64,000 bases of DNA from Sycobia sp. Sy_11 (lineage: Eukaryota; Arthropoda; Insecta; Hymenoptera; Epichrysomallidae). The translations under genes were made by a program, and so were the position numbers. Location: positions 773,001-837,000 of the forward strand of contig JACCIC010000004.1 in assembly GCA_018907035.1 (NCBI GenBank). The letters are read 5' to 3'. Below, one piece after another: positions 38,040 through 50,423 of the stretch. The notes below the pieces were generated by a model. It did no database searches. It was not told the origin of the DNA and saw nothing but the letters and a program-made list of their open reading frames with translations. Each line of letters begins with the position of its first letter. The stretch's first letter is position 1.

Positions 38040-38470
38040 TAGCAATGCGACATAATGCGCGAGTTCTCGACGAGCCAGAACTCATTTGTACTCCGTCGCC
38101 GCGCGCGCGCCCGCGCATATCGTTACGATAAAATTATGCTCGGGCCGTACGACTGTAAAGCGTTGCGAGGATCGCGCGACGCGCTACCGCGTAGCGTCTG
38201 CGATCACCCGCGCGCGTATCCGTAGAGGCCAAGAGGCGTCGCGAGGATCGAGCATGCGTGTGCGCGCGCGCTCACAGCGGTGCCTCGGCCAGGCTCGACC
38301 GTGCGGGCCGACGTCGAGGCCGCCCCGTGGATTCGACGATGACAAAACGCGGCTGGATTGAAAATCAAATTGCGCGCGAACCGCAAACTTTTCTTTCCTT
38401 CCTTCGGCTGCATAATGTCGTAATATCGTGCGATATCGGGAACGTCGTCGGAATAACGCCCTCGTCAATT
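38040..38470. other. GC-rich island
   Basis: CpG-rich; overlapping frames on both strands lack any domain. Candidate regulatory DNA only by composition. Confidence 0.35.
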
Positions 38471-38479
38471 GAAATAAAG

Positions 38480-39580
38480 AAAAGGGGGTAGGTATTCCGC
38501 CTCGAAATAAGTCTCTGATTGCTTGGCTTTATACTCGTTTCAATTTTTCTCTTTTTTCGTGAAATCTACTTTTAAGAAAGTATAATTATATATGCAATTT
38601 AGATTGGTACTTAAGTCGTTCGCACATTTATATAATAACGTAAATTTACTATCCAGAGGCTTTAATTCGAAGCTTAAAAGGACTCTAACTTCGTTTTAAA
38701 TCGATTTACCAAAGCTGAAATGATAATTTAACGATGCGAAACTTTCGTTACGTACTTTTGGATTATATTTCTAAGTGTAATCTCAAAACTCGTTTGAAGT
38801 AATTTAATTTAAGTAATTTAATTACGATATAAAAGCTACGTATTTTTTGCTCGCTTGATTTGATTATGACCACATTGTCTCGGCTTGTATATCTCGGTCG
38901 TTCTGTGTTCAATTGCTGCGTTATTTTGTAATATTTTTGTTGTTTTGCTTTGCGAATTCGAAAATCTTTTAATTGTCTATGTTATCTTAAATTATTTCAG
39001 CTCAATATTTACGACTCTAATCATTCTGTATAAGTGATGATAGAGAAATTTTTATACCAATCTAATGTACGCATCAAATATATTATAGAGATCATCGTAT
39101 TAATTGGTCCAAACCGAATTGCCACGACTCTTTGCTGTAACAAGTATAGACCTCGTCGAATAAGATTCTACAAATATTGTTGCATAGCATATATTTTTTT
39201 CTCAAAGGAAATTTTTGAGTTGTACGTAACTTATACGTATAACGTTTTTTCAAATTTTAGTTCTTTTACAATGTATCGAGCAGTCGTTGGCTCAAATGGC
39301 AAGGCCGTCGATTTCTTTGCTCCTGCTCAATGCTGGACTTTATTTACCGAATCGAGACTGCTCGATAAGCTCAAATCCGAAATCCTGGTCTAGCAAATTT
39401 TCCAGTGCCACTTGAGAAAGCAGGTGTATGTCTATGTAATACTCACTCGGTAAAAGAAGAACTTAGTTCGTTAAAAATATAATACATAACGTACTGTACA
39501 TTATTCCAATTATCCACAACGAGAGGATTTTTCCAAGGAGAAAAATATTTCCTCTTGTACCTTGCATATACATAGAAGTA
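38480..39580. other. AT-rich non-coding DNA
   Basis: A 119-codon frame at 39034-39393 has no recognisable domain and AT-biased composition. I do not call it a gene. Confidence 0.5.
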
Positions 39581-39589
39581 CACGTCTGG

Positions 39590-40150
39590 ATATAGCGTTA
39601 CGCGCGTAAACTGCGGACTCGTCGACCGAATCGCAGGACGCCGTATCGAAAGCGTTTGGGGACAGACGGAAAATTTATTCCGCGTTTCGAGCAGCGAGGC
39701 GTACTCTTCTAATTGCGAGCGGCAGTATTAAATGTAGAGGACGGTTCGCCCGCGCGGGCAAGTTTATGCTTCCATTTGGAACTATCGGCCGACCGCGCCT
39801 CGAGATCCGCGGGCTCCGGGCACTCTACGTCGTAGGAGCAGCCCGGCGTCAGCCGCGCGACCTCGGGCGTCGCTCGCGCCGCGCAATTAAGCCCGGCTCG
39901 TAATTATGGGAGGGGCAGGCAGCATCGGCGCCTGGGAACCTTCCCCCGGCCGCGCGCGTCCGGGGCCTCCGCGCTATCTAATTTACGGGCCGCGCGCGCG
40001 CTCCGTTAATGTCGCCGGCGCGTCCGCGATCGCCGCTCCATTAATCTCGGGGCGCGGATATTAATCTGGGCGCGCGAGCCCGCGATCGTCCATTAGCCGC
40101 CGCGGCCAATAATGTATAACGCAGCCACGGCTCCGCGATATTATATTCGC
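39590..40150. promoter_or_regulatory. GC-rich island packed with ATTA homeodomain cores; candidate enhancer
   Basis: A GC-rich, CpG-rich block in AT-rich surroundings. The few AT-rich words inside it are mostly homeodomain cores: AATTAA 39885, TAATTAT 39901, TAATTTA 39979, TTAAT 40006, ATTAATC 40040 and again 40060, CATTA 40091, CAATAAT 40107. It has no long ORF. The pattern resembles an insect cis-regulatory module, but there is no functional evidence. Confidence 0.4.
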
Positions 40151-40239
40151 TGTATGCGCCCGTAAGATATGCATATGTACGTGGGTCCGCGCGCTGCTGT
40201 CTACCTATATATGCGTATTATATGCAAAGTGCCGCTTTT

Positions 40240-40440
40240 CGGTCGGGCCGGGACTTTTGTTCGAGAGTTAAAGCCTTCGATAAGGCGCTCCAAGTGCACC
40301 AAGAAGCATTTCTGACGTTCGAGGTGATCGAACAGCGCGAGCGTTCGGACCGTTCCAACCGCTCGGACGATCCTGACCTTCGAGCCGATGGAATACAGCT
40401 CGAACGCTTTGGCCATTCGCGATATTTATATCGCTCCAAG
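40240..40440. repeat. Degenerate TTCGA-type cluster 6
   Basis: GTTCGAGAG, CCTTCGATAAG, ACGTTCGAGG, GATCGAACAG, GCGTTCGGAC, CGTTCCAACC, GCTCGGACG, CTTCGAGCC and AGCTCGAACG occur at about 9-10-nt steps over roughly 190 bp. Confidence 0.55.
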
Positions 40441-40479
40441 ATAAACAAGCTTCCAGACCTAATGTATTATAGTATATAA

Positions 40480-41490
40480 CTGTTCGACGTACGCGTTATT
40501 TTCCGAACGTTGCTTAACAACTTTTTTGCTTTTAAAGGTGGGCGTTTTTCGAAGACTCCGCGAATAATAGGAAACGTTAAAGTCGATCTTGAGAACTCTG
40601 CGCGTTGATCCGTGTCTGACCGACTGGTTATCGATTAAAAAAGACAAGGATAATTCCTATAGAATCAAACTAAAGGACCTCAAAGTATTTCTCCAAATTT
40701 TAACTTCACATTTCATAAAATAGCATATAAATGCACATTGTTCGGTTACAAAGAAATTCGAGATTCTTACCAAAACCGCAAGACTATTGTTAAGAAAATT
40801 CACACTTCCGCGTTTTGACTAATGTGTAGACTTATCTTTGGGTCTGCCCAAGGAAGTATCCCTTATATCCGCAACAGGTTTCAGGTAGTTTGACGCTTCG
40901 TTCTAGAATTGAAGAAATTCGACCACATTTCAGGTATTTAACCTGACCAAAAAAACTCCTCTCTATCTAAATAAGACGAACATATAATCAGACTATGTTC
41001 ATTGGTCAATGTTCAAATACGAGACTTCTCTGACATTGATTTGATATTTTTCAATTGGTTCACAATAGGAAACTAACAATATTGAGAATACACAGGTAGG
41101 TTGAAGTAGACACCCCCCTCTGCTGATTTCATAGCTACGTCATGCAATTTTTACCATTCTCTGGTGATCTTATACGCGTATGGCATTAATATTGTACGAT
41201 CTACCAGCTACTTTGCGGTCTTCTTGTCAATCTGGTCGGTTCAAAAAAGTATAGTTGTTGTTCAATTATTTTTTACAATTTTACAGCCAAACTTCGTCAC
41301 TTTCTACTTTTATGAATTTAATTTTTTCCTGTACAAAATGTTAAATTTACTTACAATTGACGCGATAGTACTTACTTTTATTTTTACATTATACGTCGAT
41401 GATGTTCCCTTCTACGTATCATGCCATATTTCTCGTAAGCATCCTTTTTGCAGGGTGACGGGCTAGGATCAATAAAGTATAATTCAAACT
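40480..41490. other. AT-rich non-coding DNA
   Basis: A 100-codon frame at 41164-41466 is hydrophobic with no domain. I see no gene. Confidence 0.5.
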
Positions 41491-41499
41491 TACATTCTT

Positions 41500-41590
41500 A
41501 AACTAAAAAGGCTAAACTCGCAACGGCTCAAGTGCTCGAACGAGCGTTCGAGTCTCTCGAGCGTCAAAAGCTCTCGACTCGACTCTTGGC
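41500..41590. repeat. Degenerate TTCGA-type cluster 7
   Basis: AACTCGCAACGG, CTCAAGTG, CTCGAACG, AGCGTTCGAG, CTCTCGAGCG and CTCTCGACTCG occur within 80 bp. Confidence 0.5.
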
Positions 41591-41990
41591 GCGCCTCCTC
41601 CGTCTCGCCCGCTTCTTTGCCGAGATCCCCGCGTGCACGCTGGCACCGAAGCGCGCGCTGAGCTCGCGCGTTATTTACGCACTGCGACTGCGCGGCGAGG
41701 TCGAATAATCCGCCCGCCGAGAATAACGAGAGCAACGTTCGAAGCGCGACAGGTCCCTTTTATTCTAATTAGGACGCGCGATGATTTATCGCCGTATTGT
41801 AATGTGACGCGGTGGCGCCGGACCGCCGGGCCGCCGGGCCGCCGGGGTCGTGCAGAAATTTCTAGACCTTGACACTCGCGTCCGCGTCGCCTCGTCGCGC
41901 GAAAGGAATTCCAAGCGGCGGGCCGTTCTGCGCCCCCTTTTCGAATGCCGAATTCGAGTTTTTCGTTTTGTCGCCGCGTCGCTGTGTTTT
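41590..41990. other. GC-rich island with an 8-nt tandem repeat
   Basis: Includes three head-to-tail CCGCCGGG units at 41823-41846. No protein is recognised. Confidence 0.45.
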
Positions 41991-42286
41991 TCCGTTCTAT
42001 ACATTTATACAGGATCAATGGTGGATCGAGTAGGCGGGAACCCCAGATTCACGGATGGAATTAGATTATTCATTGAGAATCGATTAGATATAGTCTATGA
42101 TATTTGACATGGTACAAGATATATTCAAAAAATTATATTTAACAAAATTTTTTCCGAATTAAGTCATATTAAGTCAAATAAAAATCATCTTTGGTTCTCT
42201 TTTTAAAAAAAAAATTAATGTCTGTTTAATGGAATATATACTTATTACTTGTGGTATTCTTGTATAGTAATTTAAAATAATATATA

Positions 42287-42290
<4 letters not shown>

Positions 42291-42337
<47 letters not shown>
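42291..42337. repeat. (TA)n microsatellite
   Basis: Pure TA run of about 47 bp. Confidence 0.95.
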
Positions 42338-42340
<3 letters not shown>

Positions 42341-43129
42341 TATATATATGAATATGAACCATGGTAACGATCAACTTGACGATATCATATCTTACGTAAG
42401 CTAAACTAAAGGATAGCTATAATCGCGAGTATCTCGAGTAGTCATTGCAGTCTGCAGTCTGCGCACGCGTGCTCTCGAATGACACCAGTAAGTCACGCGT
42501 TGCTTCATGCGCGCACCTATGATTAAAGAAGTAGCGAGGAGAAACGTTTTCTTAGAATTCTCCATTTCATTGTAACATTCATAAACGTTACTCATTGTTA
42601 TTGAGTCGTTAAAAAAATTTTCCATTTACGTTATTTTTGCATAAAAATAGCCCGCGTGCGCCTTACTTTTTTTATCGTAGCCCCCTTACGTTTCAAATAT
42701 ATTATATTATATATTTTGTAATATAAGCGCAATTTGCTAGTTTTGAATAATTTAGGAAGCGATTCATTACCACTGCAGTTGTAAAATAAAAAAATCCTAG
42801 GCGTTATTATCGGAAGAAGGCAATTTCCATTTTTCCAACAGAAATCGTTGTTAGGCATTTACGTTATCGCGCGCCATGCTAAACGACGCCGCATAAAGAG
42901 ATATTATTCATCTCGGCGTTTCCTGCAAAAAAGAACAGCGTAATCTTATTCCTAAAAAAGGATTTCCAGCGCTAAAACATACATTCGTGAATTTTAAATT
43001 AGAAAAATGATATGCGTACGAATAGCTGTGGATTTTACAGCTGTAAAAGAATATAGCGTGTATTATTTAAATGCTCGGCTTGATTGCGCGCCAATGTGTA
43101 AAACAAAAGCGCTTTGTGCATTATTGTAT

Positions 43130-43480
43130 ATCAAAACAAAGACACGGCCGCGCGCTAATTCAATTCCGCGCGCGACGTCGAGCGATAAAAATTGCGGCCG
43201 CGGGCTCGTCCGCGACCGTTCGCGCGTGTAATCCGAGCGCAAAAACGGCCGCGTCTCGGCGGTAGTGATCGAAGGCCGCGACGAAAGGGGCGCCGCTCCC
43301 GCGTTTTCCGGGCGCGGCGCGCGCGAGCCAGCGGACGGATCGCCGAATGACGTCCTCGGTGTCGCGTCCTCGCGGCCGGTGGCGCGGAAAAACGTCGCCC
43401 AAAGCGACGGGCGCGCGCGATGTCCGGCAGCGAGGCGACCCCCGGTCGATCGAGATGTCGCCGGATCGACGCTGCGATCG

Positions 43481-43529
<49 letters not shown>

Positions 43530-43770
43530 GTTCCGCGAGCGCGACTGCAGCCTCGACCTCTCGCCGCTCCCGTCGCGCGCGTCGGCGTCGGCGTCGGTGT
43601 CGCCGCGACGCGGGAGGGACAAGAAACATTGCGTATTACAATGCGCGCGCCCGAGCGGCAATTTACTCGTATATATAATTTCAAATGGAAATGGGACGTT
43701 TAAAATTCAATTTGCAAGCGACCGTCGCCGGCTGCGTGTGTATATGCTACTGGCGCGTTCGAGCATTATG
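43130..43770. other. GC-rich island
   Basis: CpG-rich, with four long overlapping frames across both strands that lack domains. It contains the CT run at 43485-43527 and a short GTCGGC repeat near 43580-43600. Confidence 0.4.
43485..43527. repeat. (CT)n microsatellite
   Basis: Pure CT run of about 42 bp. Confidence 0.95.
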
Positions 43771-43949
43771 CGAAATCTCGTATATTATTATTAATATTAT
43801 TGTAACCGAGAGTAATAATTATCCAAGTTACGAAAGCTCTTTTCTCGTAATAATATAATATAATGTATTTCGATGCGCGCGACTAAACTCTTGTACCATG
43901 TCTATTATTTTTTCATTTAGAACCGCCGTAGAAGTTCTTAATGTTTAAC

Positions 43950-44090
43950 CGACTGGAAGAACGACTCGTTCGGATCACTCGCGTCCATGAAAGCGTTCGA
44001 GACGTTTCAACATTTTCAAATCGATCGAAACGATGAAACTGTTGGAGGCGTTCGATCGGCTCAAATATTTTAGCTGTTGAAGATCGTCAA
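43950..44090. repeat. Degenerate TTCGA-type cluster 8
   Basis: GACTCGTTCGG, AGCGTTCGAGACG, TTTCAACATTTTCAAATCG, ATCGAAACG, GGCGTTCGATCGG and CTCAAAT occur along about 130 bp. Confidence 0.45.
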
Positions 44091-44911
44091 CTACTACACG
44101 AACGGTATACTATGCATATTATGTGCGTATAGAAGGCCTATAGCTTACTGTACGCTAAAAAACCCTCCCCTAACAGTTACGTAAAATAGAGAACTGGAAG
44201 CTTTGAACGTCAAAACGTCCGAAAACCTCAGTCCCTTTTCAAAAAATCTCGGTATAAATCTAGATATGTGTGTTTTTGTTTTTGTTTTTTTTTTTTGAAA
44301 CTCACTATTGGCATACATTATCTTAAGTGGTGTAGATCAGCTCCTAACGCGGCCCCGCTATTTTATCGCCGTTCTGTTCTTACCGCGGACTCATAAGCTG
44401 TACTTCTTTACGTATAATCAGTGCTTTCGTCCAGTTATTCTCGCGTTGCTTCAATTCAATTCGCGTGATTTGCGCATTCATCCATATATATATATATTCA
44501 TATATATATGTATAAATGAAGAAATGTAAGAGAAGCGACCCATATATTTTAACCATGCGCGTCGACCGCGTTCGCGAGCCTACATTATTAGGCCTCCCCC
44601 AAATTGAATCTCTCCCGCGCGATTCCTCGAAAATCGCGAGAAAATCGCACACGCGTGCGTGGAGCCAGGCCGTCGATGTCTCTCGCCTGCCTCTTTGTGC
44701 GGCGCTCTGCCAATCGGTTCCTCGAATCGATTCAATTGCAGACGAAGAAACGAGGAGGATTAAGGAGGCGGCGGCTCGCCTTATAACATACGAGCCGTGC
44801 ACTGCTACCTATATATATACATACTATCCGATACTACTCCTCTCGGTGTGCAGTAAGTCAAGGAGGCATTAGTCGTACATCGAGCATCTAATTGCGCAAT
44901 CGAGCGCGTGC

Positions 44912-44912
<1 letters not shown>

Positions 44913-44956
<44 letters not shown>
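44913..44956. repeat. (TA)n microsatellite
   Basis: Pure TA run preceded by GCGTGCGTG, the same left flank word as the tract at 54680. Confidence 0.95.
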
Positions 44957-44961
<5 letters not shown>

Positions 44962-45315
44962 CACGAATGCATTTCCCTATATATATTTGAAAAAGACGAA
45001 ATAGGGCAGGTCGACGGCGTGGCTGGGGTAGCAATCGCGCGAATTCGACACCAACACGTATGTGCATGCATAATCTATGCGCACACATACAACTCCATAT
45101 ATGCCGATATTATATACAAGCCATTCCTACGCGCGCGGGTAGCGCGCTCCGATGAGTATCGCGGCCGGGAGGAGGCGTCAGAGGGGGAGAGGAAGCGGCT
45201 TGCTTTATGCATCCCGCGTCGAGGAGGAGGGGTAACAGGAGAAGATTCGCTAGGCGTGAAAATGCGTTTTCTCTTTCTCGTTAATTCCCCGGCAGTTCGC
45301 TTATCTCATACGTAT

Positions 45316-45323
45316 AAATATAT

Positions 45324-45383
<60 letters not shown>
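45316..45383. repeat. (TA)n microsatellite, one interruption
   Basis: Two TA runs joined by TAAT at about 45333, the second about 49 bp. Confidence 0.95.
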
Positions 45384-45389
<6 letters not shown>

Positions 45390-45789
45390 ACCATACGTGC
45401 TTTTTACGCTGCTGTGTATACCTGACGTACTGGCCCGTGAGCCGCGTTTCACTTTCCACGAGCTATATATGTCTGTTTATCTATAGATATATAAGTACAG
45501 AGATGCACCTACTTTATTTGAAAACAGCGATCAACTTCGTAATTATTGCCCCAACCCAACGCTCTTTTCTCTGTTTCGCTGATGAACAATATCTATGAGT
45601 ATATATCGTATACTATATACGACGAGAAACGAGATGATTTGAAAGCAGCGAGCAGGAAGATGTATTCTCGGGACTGGATTCGTTTGCAGAGACCAAAGGC
45701 TAAAAGAAATTCTCGCGGATAAATGTATAGTAAAAGACAAGTGAAGTATTTTTGATATTTTAGCGCGCTGATATCACGGTGACTTTCTT

Positions 45790-46220
45790 TTTCCACAGAG
45801 GTTACGCCGCACTGTATAATTTAGAAGAAGGAGAAAACCAATTTTTAGATCAAGTATGCTTAGGCATTTATATAAGTACGATATAGATATGGTAAAATAT
45901 AAAACATAACGAGGAAGAATTAAGCATTCGACAATTATTCAATATTTATAAAGCAAAGGATCTAAGGCACGGTCGGATAATTGGAAACTAAAAGTCGCTA
46001 ACGTGAAGAAAAAGTTTCTAATATCTTCATAATGAAATTTTATAGTTTAATTAATATTTATGAGAATTTTTACGCGCGTAGAAATACGTATTGGCAATAA
46101 AATGTGCACCTTGGGTATTGTTTGCAAGCCGCATATAATAAAAGATTAGTCGGCTGTTTATATTATGGCTCATTCTTTTCATAAACCGGCTACTTTATAA
46201 CCACCGCGCTAATCACGTCT
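45790..46220. other. AT-rich non-coding DNA
   Basis: I see no feature here. Confidence 0.55.
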
Positions 46221-46228
46221 ATGCATAC

Positions 46229-46229
<1 letters not shown>

Positions 46230-46259
<30 letters not shown>
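46230..46259. repeat. (CA)n microsatellite
   Basis: Pure CA run of about 29 bp. Confidence 0.95.
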
Positions 46260-46263
<4 letters not shown>

Positions 46264-46761
46264 CGCGCGGGCTCGCACTTTTTAATCGCTCGTGGCTTTT
46301 TCCTATTTCATTCGTTTTTATTCTCACGGCATAAATCGTTGCCTCTTTTATATATACACCATTATTTATTTCCCTTCTACAAGAGTTGAATCGGTAAAAA
46401 ATCACAGAAATTCCCCACATTCGTTTCCATATGAGCACGAGAGTTCGCGTTATCAGTGGTCGTTATTAATTTGAACGTTGTATTTGGGGCTGAGAAAGAA
46501 ATGGACAATAATAGCGGTAACCAGATTTGTTGCCGCGCGTTAAAAGTAAGATTGCCCATACTGTTATAATTTATTTTTAAACGCCAGTATAGAGAATGAG
46601 TTATACATAGAGCGTGTACTAAAGACATTTATTACCGATTTGAATGCCGATAAATCGTAGTCTAAACTCGCCAATCTCATTTTTATTCTCGAAAATACCA
46701 TGTAAAAGGACTTTCCAGAAAAATTAAGCTACTTACCTTACCGTCTTTATTATTATTTTAC

Positions 46762-46795
<34 letters not shown>

Positions 46796-46796
46796 G
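46762..46796. repeat. (ATT)n microsatellite
   Basis: The only long trinucleotide run in the window, about 11 units. Confidence 0.95.
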
Positions 46797-46799
46797 TTT

Positions 46800-47980
46800 T
46801 GCTTTTTTCAAGGAAAATTTAAATAACGAACGCCTTTTCCAACGAGCATAATAAGCAATAAATGTTGCACTAGAAGTAGTAAACGTCCGAGTAATATATT
46901 ACATAGGAATCATAATTTCATAGATTATGAGGCAGAGGTGTAAATTTAAGGCCAATTCTTTACTCTATATGTATTATGTATGCAGCACGTTAAATATGAT
47001 CATATTAGAATTTCACAAGCATAGGAATACCGATCGAGAGAGTGCCCTAACTTTCGTCATAGGTTCTAAGGAAATATATTCATCTGGATTTGTGATGTCT
47101 CTATAGAAATTATTCCGACGAGAGTTAATCTTATAACTGCATTTTTATTATAGCTTATGTTTTCTATATATCTGACTCTATATATGCGTATATTTCCCTC
47201 AAGGTATGTTGTAACAAAGTTAATTGATTTTTGCGTCTCTACTTCGTTTCACATTTACTTGAGCTGCGTGCATGTGCATATCATATGTAAACATTATTTT
47301 ATATAATATATTACATATTAATATAGGATATTATATAAAAACGTAGTATTTTTAACCCTATAACGAAGGTTATACTCGACTAAGTTCACGTAACGATATT
47401 TAATACATTTGCTATGGCATCTCCTTAGGTAGAATCCATGCAAAAAGTCGAATAAAACATTATAATCCGTCGAATAACAGAGATTTAAGATGGAAATGCA
47501 AGATTAACTCTGTACTTGTAACGTCATAACATATACTCGACCAAAAAATCTGTATCCATAATACACGTCGATCGGATAAATTGCGATACGCCAATGTTAA
47601 TCATCCAGTAAAGATTAATTTATTAAATAATTTAAGAGTCTAGGAATATTTTAGCAAAAATTTAGAATCGAGAAGAATAATTTTCATTATGATCCGTTAT
47701 CCAAAGTTGGGACACTGACTTGGTGAGTTTGGTATAGACGGTCGGATTTGCACGTCAGTTACGAGAGACCATCAGCCATCGTTCAAAATCACATCTACAT
47801 ATCACGTTTAACGTACATAACATATAGAAGGGCGTCGATAAAGATAGAAATTCCATCGAAACGACGCGTTATCGACGCGACAAAATTATTGAATATCGTC
47901 ACGCTCGAGTCGACGGCGTTCTCCGCTCGACGGCTCGCGAACGACCTTCCCGGGCAGCTGCGCCACGCCTGGAGGTTATA
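46800..47980. other. AT-rich non-coding DNA
   Basis: I see no gene or repeat. Confidence 0.55.
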
Positions 47981-48058
47981 AGCGCGTGCGCTATTTATGC
48001 GCATACGTACGCGCGCGAGCAATGAAAACGAAAGGAAAACCGGCAGGTATTAAATATT

Positions 48059-48062
<4 letters not shown>

Positions 48063-48094
<32 letters not shown>

Positions 48095-48098
48095 TGTG
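48063..48098. repeat. (CG)n-(TG)n compound microsatellite
   Basis: A CG run (48063-48078) passes directly into a TG run. Both favour Z-DNA. Confidence 0.95.
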
Positions 48099-48931
48099 CG
48101 CGTGTTTCGGGCCACCGGACAGCCGCGCGAGTCGCGGATTAATAAATCTAGCCTTGGCGGAAGGGACGGGGAGAGGGGTTGGAACGCGTATCGGCAAGCG
48201 CCCAGCGTCGCAGCTCGAGCGTGCACCGGCGCTTCTATGCAAAGTTCGCGTCTATGATCAAGGACTCGGGGCTGCAAGTCGCCCCAGTCGCGAACTTACG
48301 CGCTGCCACGGCGCGCACTGCGCATAGACGGGCTATTCTAATCGCGTGGATGCCGTGGTGGCTCGATCGTGTATGAATCTAATTAATATCGCTTCGATCG
48401 CGGAGCGTACGTATATATAGGGAGTAGGGAATGGCCGCGGGCAAAAGTATGCGTATGCATAGTAGCGACAAGCACGCGCGGTGAATACTTGATACACATC
48501 GTTCTGTGTGGAGAACGCGCAGACCACCGGCGCGCGATCTTCCAATGACTTCGTGTCTACGAAATCGTCGTTCAAAAACGTTATCGCTCGTGTGCTTATA
48601 TATTTATCTATTGGATTTTCTCCCGTTTCCCGTAAAAACAGGATCATACCGCGATCAAGTCAATTTTTTGCCCTGGACCATACTTGCTTGTCGTTTTCGT
48701 TATAAATCTATTGAATTTATTGGAGTCGTCCCTTAGCGAGTCATAAAAGCACCGAACGATGGCTTAGTCCCAACATTATGATATAATAATATATCGATGG
48801 GAATACTCTTGGACAAACATAGCATACGTACGGCAAACAATTTCTTCGTTAGAAATTTTCTCGCGTTGCTTTTTTCGCCACTTGTTTTTTTTTTGTTTCG
48901 TTTTTTGTCGAATCTGCCGTTGCAGTGCTCG

Positions 48932-49071
48932 GCGCGCGCGCGCGCGCGCATGCGGTAAAGCACGGAAAATACGGCATACATTGCCTTATGAATAATGAAT
49001 GCTATATGCTATACAGTTCTTATACTCCACAGCCGCCCGGCGAGATTGCGCAACGCGCGCGCGCGCGCGCC
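48932..49071. repeat. Pair of (CG)n runs
   Basis: Pure CG alternation at 48932-48950 and again at 49054-49071. Confidence 0.95.
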
Positions 49072-49964
49072 TATAACTCGCGAACGCAACGCGCGCTGCG
49101 TCTCGAGGAGCGAAACGGTGCTTTTGCAAAATTAAGAAAAGTTTATAAATACCTAAATAAATTAAATTTAAGGAAGTTCTCGAAAGTTGAAAACGCAATA
49201 ATAATTGTTAAATCCGTTAAGCCAGCTGAAACAATTGTTTCAAGAATTTATGATCCCTAAATATACGTGGACACTTCTAATTATATATATGAAAATACAA
49301 ATCGAAATCTTCTTCGTAACTTTTTGTTCCAATGGAAATTAATTGGACTCGGAGTTTGTACTGATATAGATTTTTTTTTTTCATGGTGTGTGCATACACA
49401 CACGTGTCATAAAGTTCTGATAATAAAATTCAACGCATTATTTATTATATAGTAAATCAAAAAGTATTATATTCACAGTATCGTGAGTAATGTATACTTT
49501 TTGCCTGTACGATCTATTTTTCCTCTATGTTTTCTAAAACATTCGTGTTCCGTTAAGGATAACTCGCAGATCGCACGTTAATATACTCACAGTTTTATTT
49601 ATTTATTTTCTGTTTTTTTTTTAGACACAAGCCTTTTCAGGCGATGACACGCTAAAACAGAACTCGGGCTTGCAGAAACGACGGAGCAAGTGCATAAATT
49701 ATGTGCCGATGGTACGCAATTGCACAGGCCGATAAGAAGTGTGTGTCTGTGTTTGCGGGCAGGCTAGAGAGAAGTGCATTTCGAAAAACCGCATTCATAT
49801 ATGTACGAGCAGACGCATATTCAGATAAAATGTATGAAACGACCAGCACACACGCTGCATTGCATAGCGCGGCATAGCGCGAGCGCGCGTGCACCTTGCC
49901 TGGCGTTGCGGAGGTCGCGTGGGCGTACACCTGACGCCTTGCTAGCGAAAGAAACCGAGAGAGA

Positions 49965-50004
<40 letters not shown>

Positions 50005-50027
50005 GAGAGCGAGAGATGCAGCCCTGC

Positions 50028-50073
<46 letters not shown>
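49965..50073. repeat. (GA)n-(TA)n compound microsatellite
   Basis: GA run (about 49968-50000) and TA run (50029-50073) about 30 nt apart. Confidence 0.95.
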
Positions 50074-50076
<3 letters not shown>

Positions 50077-50408
50077 CACACATAGACTTGGGCGAGGTTA
50101 TGGCAAGCCATTGTATCGTGAGGTCCGTTAAATTCTTTCTCAATGCTGCTCTCGCCCGCCCGCTCCGCTGCCACACGCCGAAGTCGTGTATACCTACACA
50201 CGCATTTGCGCGCGCACATACACATATAGTTTTGATGCACGCAGTACCATAAGCTGGGGCAAAAAATTGAAAGAAGTAAATGGTGGAGAAGAATATCGAG
50301 AGCTACAGATAGATTATAGATAATAAATAATAGATCGACCATTTTGCCGATCGTGGCGGGTCGGATTGTACGATTTTCGGAAACTCGGTGTTATATAAGG
50401 TGGCTCGG

Positions 50409-50423
50409 GTTAATCGGATTAAC
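50409..50423. promoter_or_regulatory. Perfect palindromic K50 homeodomain dimer site
   Basis: GTTAATCGGATTAAC is a perfect 15-bp palindrome around G50416. It contains TAATCGGATTA, two inverted TAATC half-sites spaced 3 bp apart: the P3-type dimer site preferred by paired-like K50 homeodomains of the Otx/Gsc/Pitx class (established binding preference). The bases are read directly; use in vivo is inferred. Confidence 0.4.

Noticed and set aside
41164..41466. YVDD motif suggesting a reverse transcriptase
   Set aside because: The surrounding residues show no other reverse-transcriptase block and the frame is a short, hydrophobic, AT-rich ORF.
46725..46745. AAG-GTAAGT donor on the minus strand as a fourth ratchet point
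   Set aside because: The upstream sequence is AATAATAAAGACGG, not a pyrimidine tract, and lacks CAG, so there is no 3' splice site beside it.
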